Assembly: GCA_029216955.1 (NCBI GenBank)
Contig: JANAVB010042226.1
Span: 62,001-126,000, forward strand
From: Iris pallida
Lineage: Eukaryota > Streptophyta > Magnoliopsida > Asparagales > Iridaceae
Reading direction: 5' to 3'
Length of the DNA: 64,000 nt
Positions 34,813-45,160 of this stretch are shown in pieces. A program made the translations under genes and the position numbers. Positions within the stretch are counted from its first letter, which is position 1. Every line of letters begins with the position of its first letter. The notes below the pieces were generated by a model, which saw only the letters and a list, made by a program, of their open reading frames with translations, did no database searches and was not told where the DNA came from.

Positions 34813-35562
34813 TGGCAAACACCAATGTGGAAGACTAGAATAATCGAAAGACACTCTATTATTGCTAAAATATGGGATCTTGTCCCGAGGGATTACATTA
34901 TCGAGGGATGGAGCATCGATATTAGCCGATATGTACTCTCCATGTTCTTCATCAGTAAGAACTAGAGCAGCCTTGGGAGGTTCAGGATAGTTTTTAGGGA
35001 GCTTGCCCAGTGCTGGCTCCTGGGACTGTGCTGAGAAGGACGCCGAGGTCTTCTTTTGTGGTTTGATGGGTGCCGACGACTGAGGAGGTCTACCTTTTAG
35101 CCGCACCTTGAGGGGAGCCTCAGTTGATGTACCAGGATCTGGAGCCTTTCCCCGTAGCTTGGCTACGAAAGGAGCTGCCACTTGAGGGGGCTTGCCTTTG
35201 AGGCGTATATTCAATGGAGCTTCATTAGATGTCTTGCCCGGAGAAGCTGTCGCCTTTCTGCGGTATTTGACTACCATAGGGGCCGATGTTTGAGGCGGCC
35301 TCCCTTTGAGTTGTACTTTTAAGGGAGCGTTGATTATCATGTCCGCCTCTGAGTCAGCTTCGACCTCAGCTTCTCCTTCCTTATCAGCGTCATTGGATTC
35401 ATCTTCGAGATGAATTGATTTGTACAGATCAGCGTCGGTGAAGAAGGCTTCAATCTTTCTGAAGGGATCGACATCAGCAAACTCTGTTCGGATGATGCCA
35501 CTAGTGGATACGTATTTCATACATTGATGGAGAGTGGATGGCACTACCATGTATTCATGCAT
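34813..35562 (-). pseudogene. Y element protease-to-RT linker, with three tandem repeats
   Basis: Follows the protease in frame after a TAG at 35563-35565. It begins MHEYMVVPSTLHQCMKYV, the usual sequence just after protease in this family, then an acidic stretch and three copies of a 34-36-residue unit starting APLK.(Q/R)LKG(R/K)PPQ (35050-35328). It stops where T begins, so RT, RNase H and integrase of Y are missing here. If T sits inside Y, they would lie left of the window. Confidence 0.75.
35050..35328 (-). repeat. Three in-frame repeats (34-36 codons) in the Y polyprotein
   Basis: Units start APLKVQLKGRPPQ, APLNIRLKGKPPQ and APLKVRLKGRPPQ. Each is followed by a basic stretch (KYRRKA, KLRGKA, KPQKK). 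The repeat is basic and Pro-rich, lying between protease and the missing RT. Confidence 0.85.
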
Positions 35563-35796
35563 CTACGACCGTCCCAATAGGATGTTGTAGTTGACATCTG
35601 CATCCACAACATAGCAAGTCACCTCGGTCTGGGGATCGCCGATGTGACACTTCAAGCAGATCTTCTCCAGCGGCTCATTCTTACTGGTGTTGAAGCTAAT
35701 GATGGTAATGTAAGACGCTGTCAGGCGATGCATCAGGATCCCCAACGTCTGAAGTAGAGTTTGGGGGATGATGTTGAAAGAAGACCCATGGTCAAT
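35563..35796 (-). pseudogene. Y element aspartic protease
   Basis: Follows a TAA at 35797-35799 in the same frame. It reads IDHGSSFNIIPQTLLQTLGI, then HRLTASYITI, and ends VVDADVNYNILLGRS before a TAG (Trp expected). The D-x-G-S-S core and the NILLGR flap-side motif are those of Tat/Athila-type proteases. In this family the middle residue is commonly Ser or another small residue; His here may reduce activity. The enzyme cuts the polyprotein into its working parts. Confidence 0.85.
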
Positions 35797-36702
35797 TTAC
35801 AATCGATCTACCTTGATGGCACCGACATACCCTATGTAATACATGAGTCTGTTGTGCCTATTATTCTTGAACGGTATATCCTGTTGAGTGAATGTGATAT
35901 TGGGGATGATCTCCCCCACATTATGGCAGTGCGGACATGCTGTAGGATTATTGTTCGGCTGCTTGACCTGACTGATGAAAGACTCATCATCCTTCAGGGC
36001 TTCGCAGAGAGCCTCCCTAGTATCTTTGGATAGGCAGAGGAGCTCGAATAGGGAAAGTCGTGCTAGAGTACTGGCCAGTTGTGCCAGTATGTCGAAGTTG
36101 TGGGGCTTGGCTAACCCCGGAGTGTTGTCTTTTTGAAGAGGCCGGTCGAAGCGGGCCTCCTTCTGCTTTTGTTTATCAGCTGCAGGAGGTTGGGAAGAAC
36201 CTTCTAATTGGACAACTGTGGTGATGATAGAAGGCGTCACTTTGGACGGAGCCTCTTCTGGCTGGGCGTTCTGCTGTGAACACGTTTGTACGGGCAGTGC
36301 TTTCTCAAGGGAGGAAGTCACCATTCGATAAGACTTGGTCTTCTTGCCTTTGCTTTTGGAGGTGGAGGTTACCTCCACTTGAGTCAGCTCTGGAACAAGA
36401 TCTGGGTGAACCCACATGATCTTTTCCTTGGATGTTGTGATTGGTGTGAGCCCACCCACGTTGTCACGGGTTGGTGGAAGGTTGACTACTTCTATTGTCG
36501 CCTTTGGGATGGGGACGACGCCATCTTGAGCTGTGGTAGGCGGTAAGGTGCTGAACTGGAGCGACATCATGTTGGCCGAGACTGTCTTCTTCTCGTAATC
36601 GACTGAGATGATGTTTGCATTGATCATGCGTTATATGTAGTCTTTGAGGATGTAGCAGTCTTTAGTTGGATGTCCAACGAACCGATGGTAGTAACAATAC
36701 CT
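35797..36702 (-). pseudogene. Y gag-protease linker with damaged zinc knuckle
   Basis: Same frame as its neighbours. Just after a TAG (36703-36705, Trp expected) it reads RYCYYHRFVGHPTKDCYILKDYI, the CxYHxxxGHxxxxC knuckle typical of the Tat/Athila branch, then a TAA (Gln expected), then MINANIISVDYE. A long Pro/Ser/Thr and Gln-rich linker leads to PHCHNVGEIIPNITFTQQD and the protease. The linker has no recognisable domain. Confidence 0.75.
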
Positions 36703-37485
36703 CTAGTCGTCGACTCTGCCTACTTCGCTAGGACGCTTGTGATCAGGCAACTTGATTTTGTTGCCCTGCTTCAGCATCTCGAAGAGCTGTAAGGTATTCT
36801 CATCGTGGAAGGAGTAGACCATCTTCGGTCGTGGTGCGGTAGGAGGCCTCAGGGAAGGACCTTGTATGCTATTAGACGCGTTGACAGCCAACGCTTGCTT
36901 CTCTTTTGCTTCATGGCTGCTACTGCTAGTCGTAGGCCGTTTCCCTTTGTCGTCGAAAGTGGGAAAGTTAACCCCCAGTAGGTGAGCATTACGTGGCTTC
37001 TTTTTAACAGCTTCGGCTTCGATGATCAATACGCTCCAATCAGACGGGGGAGTAGAGTTGAGCCAGAGCTTGATTGCAGGAAGCATGTTCATGCTGCATG
37101 TTCTGATGAGTGCATGTTTTGGCATGCCCGGAGGCAACCTTAGACATGCTTGTCGATAACGTTCGCTGAAGATCCGAAAGGTCTCATTCTCAGTCTGTCA
37201 TACTTCTATGAGAGACGATATAGTCATGTCCCTCCCTCCGTCGTAGAACCGATCAAGGAAGAGGCGTGTCAAGTCGTCGAAGGACGATATGGAGTTGTCA
37301 GGGAGACTGCAGTACCAGTCGTAGACGACTCCCTTCAGAGTCCCGACAAACAGACTCGTGAGCAAGGCGTCTTCTTTTAGGAGATGCCCCGTCTGAGACT
37401 GAAAGTAGGTCAGGTACAGGCGAGGAGAATCCTTTCCGTCGTATGGTGTCAGTGTTTGCAGTTTATAATTGGAAGGATAAACCAC
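36703..37485 (-). pseudogene. Y element gag capsid (Retrotrans_gag)
   Basis: One frame with a TGA at 37198-37200. Residues show the capsid signature: PYDGKDSPRLYLTYFQSQ, SLFVGTLKGVVYDWYCSLPDNSISSFDDLTRLFLDRFYDG, then ERYRQACLRLPPG. This is the Ty3-type gag domain that binds and packages RNA. Downstream is a Lys/Ser-rich segment (KGKRPTTSSSSHEAKEKQ). The frame joins the upstream N-terminal part only through a frameshift near 37490-37545. Confidence 0.85.
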
Positions 37486-38235
37486 TTTGTTCCATTCGAG
37501 GGGTAAGGTTGCGGGAGTCCCATCTTCTGGCGATCCTCTTGTCTACTTTGGGCCTCAAAACGCTCGCACAGGTCTCTGACCATCTCGACCAAGTCTTCTG
37601 TCGAGCTGGGAGCAGGTGAAGGCGGTACGGCCTGAAGCTGGATATTGGTTGGAGCTGACGCTCGTGGTACAGTATGGTGTTCCACCCCTAAGGATACTCG
37701 TTGAGGGGGTATACTTGATTCTCTATTGGCCCCTGGATTGGGGCTGGTGGAGACAGGTGCCTTTTTTGGAGTGGTTCGAATGTCGAACACCGCCTGGGTC
37801 AGGATCTGCAAGGAGGCAGAAAGGGTCTTGAGACTCCCCTCAAGAGTGTCTATGCGCTTCACGATATCTAGTGTTGGAGCATCTGATTCTCCTTCATCAC
37901 CACTCCCTGCCATGTAAGCTGTCATGACATGGGTATTAGTGGATGGATCGGTCGAGGCTTCGATTTCAACCTTGCTTTCCTGTAGAGGGGATTCTTCTTC
38001 TGAAGCCTCGTTTTGGCTACCCCTAGCTACGTCAGGGTCGGTTTGTCGAAGCGCTTCTTCATCTTCGAGGGGAGGGTTGTCAGAGGCTTGACTACCCCCG
38101 GCTGTTGCTTCTTCCAGGGCCTTGATCCTTGCTCGAGTGCATTCGTATACCCCTAGGATGGGACCACTGTTTTGCTCTTCCTCAGCTGAGTCTTGGATAC
38201 AAAGGCTGAGGAGTTGGTGGTTGTCTTTCTCACGG
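37486..38235 (-). pseudogene. Y gag N-terminal part with acidic region and GVYxxTRAR motif
   Basis: The ATG at 37923-37925 (MTAYMAGSGDEG) is not the real start, because the frame stays open for about 100 codons upstream. That part contains GVYECTRARIKALEEA, acidic Ser/Glu runs and VMTAYM. The same motifs in the same order occur in X at 1-300. Downstream is a short helical segment (DIVKRIDTLEGSLKTLSASLQILTQA) that could form a coiled coil. A frameshift ends this frame near 37500. Confidence 0.6.
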
Positions 38236-39022
38236 ATGAGTGGAAATTAGAGACAACATGACAGGAAGCGATCTTGGGCTCCGCTTCGTCTTCAATTGGT
38301 ACTTTCTTTCCGAAGCGACGTCGGATAGGTGCCGTAGATTGTAGTCACTGAAACACAGACTGCCTCTATAGTAGAGCCTCTATTTTACAACAATAGCAGT
38401 TGATGGTGACCATAGCGCAGGTGTGCCATGCGAGGGGCATGTTGTGCTTATTGGTCAGCTCTATTGATCTGCGTTTGTGACTGATCACATTACACAAATC
38501 ATGATGGGAGAGTTTTACTTTAATACCCCTATTAGGCGTATGGCAAGGCCAAGCACTGGGGTGGTCATGTGAATATTGTACCCCCTGATCTGGTTCACGT
38601 GCATAAGATACGCCCAGATCATTGGTAGAGGAACAACATCTATGGCAACTTGAGTCCACTTCATGCGCATCATCTAGGTGGGCGCATGGACTCAACATCG
38701 CAGTTGCCCAGCCAGACTTAGTTCAAAATGTACTAGATGCGTCCAAGCGGGACAAGGACTTTAAGAGTCGATCTGTTTCTAGCACAGATGCGCCCTAGTC
38801 GACTCTGTATAGCTTACCATCAGCAGCGCGCATGATTTTAAATGCATGCTTTTAGTTTGCTGTTGGCATAGCACGTTCGTGGCGCATGGCTTGTGCTGCC
38901 TTGGATTTCTTTGTAGTGGCTCGCGAAGGCACATAGTACTCAAAATCCAGTTGTGCCTCGCCATGACAGCGAGTGAGTCTGTTGAAGACATACGTTCTCT
39001 TCTGTGCACCAGAGCTTATGCG
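38236..39022 (-). pseudogene. Decayed middle of the Y gag extension
   Basis: The frame of the ORF at 39023-39436 goes on past TAG 39023-39025 and several more stops, with a clear open piece at 38366-38698. It holds scattered GCGCATGG-type repeats, also seen at 39780-40600. Alignment to the X ORF is weak. No domain is recognised. Confidence 0.45.
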
Positions 39023-39436
39023 CTAGAGATTGGTTGCACTTCTGCTCCATTGGCACATCTTCTTCGGTTGGGAAGAAGACGGTTTGGGAATGCAGTCAAC
39101 TCTGCATTTCCCAAACAGATGTGCGACACCAGTGGGCGCATCCTTTTTGCTGAGAATGTCAGCAGGAAGGGCTAGCTGCGGTGGCATATCCCCTTTAGTG
39201 ATGGTGCCAGGCGCATCGGCCTTGCGCACCCAGACTTGGCGAGTCTTCTTCGGCTTTGGCTGCCGCTTCGAAGGACTCACGCTGCCTTTAGAGATAAACT
39301 CCTTATACGCTTGTTGATTGAGGTGTACCATAAGTATTTTGTGGGAGGAGCCAAGTTTGATATCGTCAGATTGCGATACAACTTTCTCGTTGGAGGAGAA
39401 AGAGGCCCCCAACAGAGTCACCAGCTTGTTTGCCAT
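39023..39436 (-). pseudogene. Y gag extension, N-terminus (ORF1-like)
   Basis: ATG at 39434-39436 starts MANKLVTLLGASFSSNEKV. An upstream TTG in frame at 39484 is not needed. It matches the X ORF in NKL.TLLG...SS.E.V..Q.D, GS..K and QxAYxE. The first codons overlap the presumed PBS (CTGGTGACTCTGTTGGGG). The rest is basic and Pro-rich (SPSKRQPKPKKTRQVWVRK). A TAG at 39023-39025 interrupts it. Confidence 0.6.
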
Positions 39437-40046
39437 TAAAACTCTTTGGTTGATATTTTTAATTATAAACAGAATAATGTACAATATAGGACTTAGACGT
39501 AGTCCTAGGAGTACACTTTTTTTTATCTGGGTACGGTGGCGATGGAGCGAGTGGTAATACGTTAACTCCGTTGACGATCTGACGACGATCTCGAACTCTC
39601 TGAAGGTCTAGGCTGCTCTGGATACTGGACCGTTGTGAGGAGAAGTGGACATTAAGTGTCTCTTCGGGCCTCTGTATGTGGATATAACAATCTGTCTGTA
39701 TATATATCTCTCTCTTTGCCTGTGTGTCTTGGTGAAGGAATGATTCTTCTATTTATAGACAGCAGGCTGGCTGCTCATATGCGCATATGTCGGATGCGCT
39801 TGGACGTAGGAACGCCACATGGCTGATGCTGGCAGGGGTGCATAGATGATGCACCCCAAGTTGTAGTTAAATCTGCTCGAACTGCTTCGTCGGACTGCGA
39901 AGGAGCTGACACTTGGCACTTGCTATGATTTGGTTGTTGCTAAAATCTTAGGTGATTAGCACCCATTCTTTGAATAGAATTGAGTCAAGGGACATGTGGC
40001 GTATGCATGTGGCTCAAAGATCTCGATTTTGAAGGAGAGTGATCTG
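39437..40046 (-). repeat. Presumed 5' LTR end of element Y
   Basis: Non-coding sequence upstream of the Y ORF, with a minus-strand TATA box at 39749-39758. It should be the R-U5 part and some U3. I could not fix the LTR start, since GCGCATGG-type repeats blur it. Confidence 0.4.
39749..39758 (-). promoter_or_regulatory. TATA box upstream of the Y ORF
   Basis: CTATAAATAG on the minus strand, about 315 bp ahead of the ATG at 39436. It parallels the TATA-to-ORF layout of X. Confidence 0.5.
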
Positions 40047-40836
40047 TCGGGGTGCGCCTAGGATCGAGCGCATGGAGGCAATCTAGTCTATGAGTTTTAG
40101 ATATCATAGACGAGTCTGGGCGTATGGCTTTTTAGGCGCATGTAGAGCTTCGCATCAGGGTGCGCCTAGAATCAGGCGCAGGGGAGGTGACTTGGTCTCA
40201 GGATTTTTAGAAGCCATAAGAAAGTCCAGGCGCATGGCCTTTGAGACGCATGCAGAGCTTCGTATTATGTTGCTTGAGATCAGAAGTGAGCTGAGGGGGC
40301 GTATGTCCACTGGAGCACATGTTGTCTTCTGGCGCGTGGCCACGAGGCACATACGAATGATCGGTAGGCGACATGGCCAATATTGTCGACCCATGGTGTA
40401 ATGATGGTATTGACATCAGTGGTGCTTCATTTTTTTCAAAAGGGCTACTGATTGGACGGCTCTTGGAATGTGTTGCCACCTTTGTCATTCAGCATTAAAT
40501 ACTTGATGGAGAGGGTTGCATTGGTTAGTGCCAATCTGGGCGCATGGTTCTTTGACCCGCTGGACGCATCCATAGGGAGCGCATGATATCGACAACGCAT
40601 CTACCAATGTGTCGCATCCTTTTAGGCCTGCCTGTTGAGTTCTTCGAGGCGTTAATGGTTGCCATAACTTAGCCAAATACGAAGCAACGGATGCATTTGC
40701 TATTAATGCAAATTCATTGCATATAATTTGGAACGTTGGCCATTTGGCACTCGGGTGTAGGCTGCCCGTGCTTATAAATAGCCGCATGCGGGAAAGCTTT
40801 GCTTTCATCCTTCATTTCGATGTAAAGATGAACTTG
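40047..40836 (+). repeat. LTR-like sequence, forward, first part
   Basis: Begins TGTCGGGGTGCGCC after TTTTGAAGGAGAGTGATC, which resembles the PPT and LTR start of T (TTTGAAGGGGGTCT then TGTAGAAG). It carries GCGCATGG-type repeats and a plus-strand TATA at 40772. It would continue at 44613 after the insertion is removed. It could instead be the U3 of Y read on the other strand; I cannot decide. Confidence 0.35.
40772..40781 (+). promoter_or_regulatory. Plus-strand TATA box in LTR-like sequence
   Basis: TTATAAATAG within GTGCTTATAAATAGCCGC on the plus strand. The insertion at 40837 lies about 60 bp downstream, near where transcription would start. Confidence 0.45.
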
Positions 40837-43800
40837 TGTAATGCCCCAGTCCCAAAATACGTAGGACTAGGAACGTAGACATGCCAGCTGTATACATACG
40901 AAGTACACCCCAATATATGAAAACCTCGTATGAATACATAAGCTGTAAAATGCAGTAGAACCAAAACTAATCTCATCCACACAAAATAAATGAATAAAAG
41001 ATATCATATAATGATAATGAATTGTCTTGATACAATGTGTTGGGCGGAGACAAATCCACTACAAACAAGTAAAGCAAAAATGCATGAGAAAAGAAATAAT
41101 TTTGGCGAGCGAAGCGAAGACGATCCAAGTACAATCATCCTCGAAGAAACAGAGATAGTCATGGCCACGGCTAGAACACCTGCGAAAGACAAGAGTACAC
41201 ACCTGGCGAGATAACCAGGTCTTCAGAGGGACGTAACAAGACACATAATATCATGCCATATAAACTGAATAAATATTGCTCAAATAAATAAGTCAATTAA
41301 ATTATAACATGGTCCAATACACACCTATTGAACTAGCGTACCATCCCCCCAACCAAACAAGGACAAGAGATGGTAAACTAATTCACGGTGATGTATCTTT
41401 CCATCCTATGAATCCAATATGGTATCCGGACCCCAACAAGGTTCAATACCTTCTCATCGAAGTAGTAAGTCACACCTACAACCAAACAAGGACAAGATGT
41501 GATGAACTAATCCGCGACAAGTTATTGTTTCAAGCCACGGTCAGATACAAGTATCCAAACCAGAAGTACTCGTACCTAATGGATAAGGGCGCCTAACCAA
41601 ATCTAAGTGAGTACAGTTTTAAGAACAGTTCATAGTTGTATGACTACCGGGTCAAGTCAAGAAAATACCAATGTAGTACCTCAGTAGCGAGTCACAACAC
41701 CATATACTATTCCTCAGTATCGAGCGAGTCTATAGCATATAGTCTACCTATCGTTCCTCAGTAGCGAGCGAGTCTACGATAGATAGGGTGGTAATCAACT
41801 TCCAATCATGTTCTTCCCGCCCAATGCCAACTCATAATTGCTAAGTCTTCTAGCATGCAATTCTATTAGCAGTTATTCCCTAACGCACGGCTTATACGTA
41901 CTGGTGGCCAGCCAATCACGCATGTTCGAGTCCTATATGTGACTCACAGCAACGTGGTATAAATGTGTCAAGGCCTATGAATGCAACACACAAGGTGGTC
42001 CCTTAAATCTAGGTTTAATGTGTAAGAAAATAATACATAGCAGGAAATATAATTGAACAATAAGTTCTAACAGGTTATGCCATGTATCACAGTTTATTTT
42101 GCATAAAGAAAATAATAAATAATGCATGAAATATGAGCTAAAATAAATAAACAACAAATGGCAAGGTGTCTTGTCTGAGGTCCTTGCTAGTGAAACCGAC
42201 AATCCCGTTGGGTACAGAATAGTCACAGGGCTACACAAGATTAACTCAGACGATGTGACAAACTTCTAAAATAAAAACCAAAAATAAAATATTTTGGAAA
42301 TTTTTTCGGAAAAATATATGATGTGTATTTTTCCGTCAGCATTCCGAAATTCAAACGGTTCGTGATTCTGATTCCTGGTTCTCCCAAAATCTCAAAAATA
42401 CTAAACGTGTCAGATTTCGGACAACTGACACTCCACAAATTTTCCAGAAAATTAAGTTCCAAATTTATGAAAATAAAATTTATAATCAGAATATATACCT
42501 CAATACGATTCCAACAAAAAAAATTAGAGGTCAAACGGAGTCCGGAGTTGGGAGTTATGGTCATTCGAAGTTACTACAACCTTTGAAAATTGAGGCTGAA
42601 TTTATGACGAAAAAAGAGAGAAATTTTGACAAGGATGGTTTGAAAGATGATTTTATTCATAGATTCGATAGATATATATAATAGCTAGCAATTAGCAAAT
42701 TATGATAGGATTAGAACTAAATCAATAAGGATGATTATGATTACCAACTAATTTGGATAGGAATATGATTGGTTTAAATAAGAAACGATCCAATTAATGC
42801 TAGATACGATTCCAATAGGATAAGAATTTCTAATGGATAAATCTTCCCATAAATTTAAATCAAATAAATTATTTAAAAATAAATCAATTTGATTGCAATC
42901 CTTTAAATGATCACCACAATAACTTTAAGTATTATTCTATATTATTAAATAATTCAAATCATCTGAATCCAAATCCAAATCAAACTCAACATAATAACTT
43001 TAAAATAATATCTAATATTTATCAAAATAATTTAAATCAAATAATAAATAAATTATTTAATCAAATAATATTTCAAATCTAGATTAGACAAATTGTAATG
43101 CTCCAATTAGTCATCGGAAGTATTTTAAACAATATTTAAATTATCAACATAATTTAAAGTATAGTTGATAACCATCAAGATAATTTAAATAAATTCAAAT
43201 CAAATAACTGATTAACGTATGAAAATAATACTCGATGTCATCAAATATTATAAAACTTACTTTTATAAATCCAAATCTTTATTTAAAAATAAATAGACAA
43301 AAAATCTTTTATCACTCAATTTTTTTTTAAAACCCATTTTTAGAAGACCAAAAATAATAAAAACATATTTTATATTTCAAATAAAAAATTCGAGAACATT
43401 TTTTTTAGAAACATTATTTCAAACCATTAATTTAAAACTAGTTTTTGGTAACAAAAGTAATCACAAAATATCTTTTACAAAATTTCTACAAAAATTACTT
43501 TTAAACACGAAATTAAAATATATAGATATAATTTAAAAATAATAATAATAATTTTGGGAAGATGAGTTACAAATCTACCCACCTTTGAAAATTTTCGTAC
43601 TCGAAATTTAAGGACTACTAGGATAGACGGACTTGGTTGATCGGTAAAAGGATAGTAAGAATTTGTGATAAGAGAAAATAGCTGGAAGGAAAAAGAGAAT
43701 TTCTTTAATGAGAACATTAATCAATTTGGATGAAAAATAGAAGTGAATGGATATGGCTTGATGTGCACGGACACGATGCACAAACATATTTGTAGGTGGA

Positions 43801-44607
43801 AAAAATTAATGGAACAGAGAATAATAAGCCCCTCCTTATATAGGAGGTGGAAGCTACTATTTAGATAAGGATTATGATAGTTGCAAACCCCTTTTTGATA
43901 TCTCACTTTTAAATTTTAATCAATTTAAAACCGATTCAATCCAAATCCAATCCAATTTCGAATTAAATATATATACATATTCAAATCCAAATTTAATATT
44001 GATAACTTCCATACTTAAATTAATCATATTAAAAGTAATAAGAAAATTTCAAATTTAAATACCCATAATAAGTTTAATGAAATAGAGAAATTCAAAATAA
44101 AATTTTATAAATAATATAAAAATAATAATAAATAATTTTGAAAATTATAATAAATATTTGACTATTTGAAATACCTTTTTAATAAATTAAAATAATTAAT
44201 AAAATAATTTTGAAAATTTAAAATATATACATGAATTGAATTTCTTGTACTCGCATGCAATTAATATTTTACATAAAACATATTTTTCCAGTATAGTACA
44301 TAAAAAAGAGAAAAATATCATTTCTTAAATCATTACCTATACTTGTATAAATAAAAAGCATTTTTATAGTAATAAAAATAAAACATTTGACTAATTTTTT
44401 TTGAATGAATATTTATATACAAATTATTTACTCTTTATGTATTTCGAAAACAAAACTATTTACTATATTTACGAAACATAAAATAAAATATTATGTAAAA
44501 TAACTAAATAAATAAATATCACGTATGTACGTACTCGCACTTGTCGTATAAATATCCGCATAAAACAAATATATAAAAAAATGTAGTGAAATTTTAGGGG
44601 GTTTACA
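40837..44607 (-). mobile_element. LTR-derived insertion (solo or internally deleted), perfect TSD
   Basis: Starts TGTAATGCCCCAG and ends GGGGGTTTACA, and is flanked by ACTTG on both sides (40832-40836 and 44608-44612). Read on the minus strand, the start TGTAAACCCCCTAAAATTT resembles the Tekay2 LTR start. The end (CAGCTGGCATG... ACTGGGGCATTACA) resembles the Tekay2 LTR end. A PPT-like motif with the conserved palindrome sits at 43572-43608, so it may be 5' LTR remnant, PPT and a 2.7-kb 3' LTR with the internal genes deleted. It is very AT-rich with no coding sequence. Confidence 0.8.
43572..43608 (-). other. PPT-like motif and palindrome inside the insertion
   Basis: The minus strand has AATTTCGAGTACGAAAAT followed by TTCAAAGGTGGGTAGATT and then TGTAACTCATC. 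The order palindrome, purine tract, TG is the same as in Tekay1, including the GGTAGATT ending. Confidence 0.6.
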
Positions 44608-44612
44608 ACTTG

Positions 44613-45160
44613 GCCGGAGCTCTGCCTTGGCGAACTGCCGAACTCAAGCTCTTTCCGAGGGTGAAGATGCGCTGTCTTAGTCTTCCCGTCGCTCTGAGCT
44701 TCCGTGATAGTGTCTATTGCATTCAAATATCGGGATCGTCGAGTCCTGACACAGGCCGATGGTGCCTGTTGCATCCAAAGATCGGGGCGGCCGCGCTCCA
44801 TCTTTCGTTATGCTGGCAGAGCCACAGGCTGCCGAGTGTGCCTGTTGCTTCGGAAGGCCGGGGCATCGTACCGTGATCTTTGTCGAGCTAGGAGAGCTCC
44901 TCCTCCTCTACACAAAGGTTGATTGGTGTTGATGTGCCTGCGCTTTAATGACGAGACGATGCGCCTGGATGAGACATCAGAGTGATGCGCCTGACGGATG
45001 ATGCGCCTGGCATGGGGTGCATAACAGTTGCTGCACCTGCCTGTAGCTTTAAGATCTTTCTTTTTTTAGAAGTTCTCCTTTGTAAAGCCTTTCTTTAGAC
45101 ATGTAATAGACCTTCATATAAAATAAAAGCCTTATTTTTAATGCCTTTAAAACTTATACT
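44613..45160 (+). repeat. LTR-like sequence, forward, second part
   Basis: Continues 40836 once the insertion and one ACTTG are removed. It has GATGCGCCTG repeats (44950-45010) and a T-rich end with AAAATAAAAGCC (45120) that resembles the 3' end of the T LTR (AAGTAAAAGTCC). No gene is supported. Confidence 0.35.
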
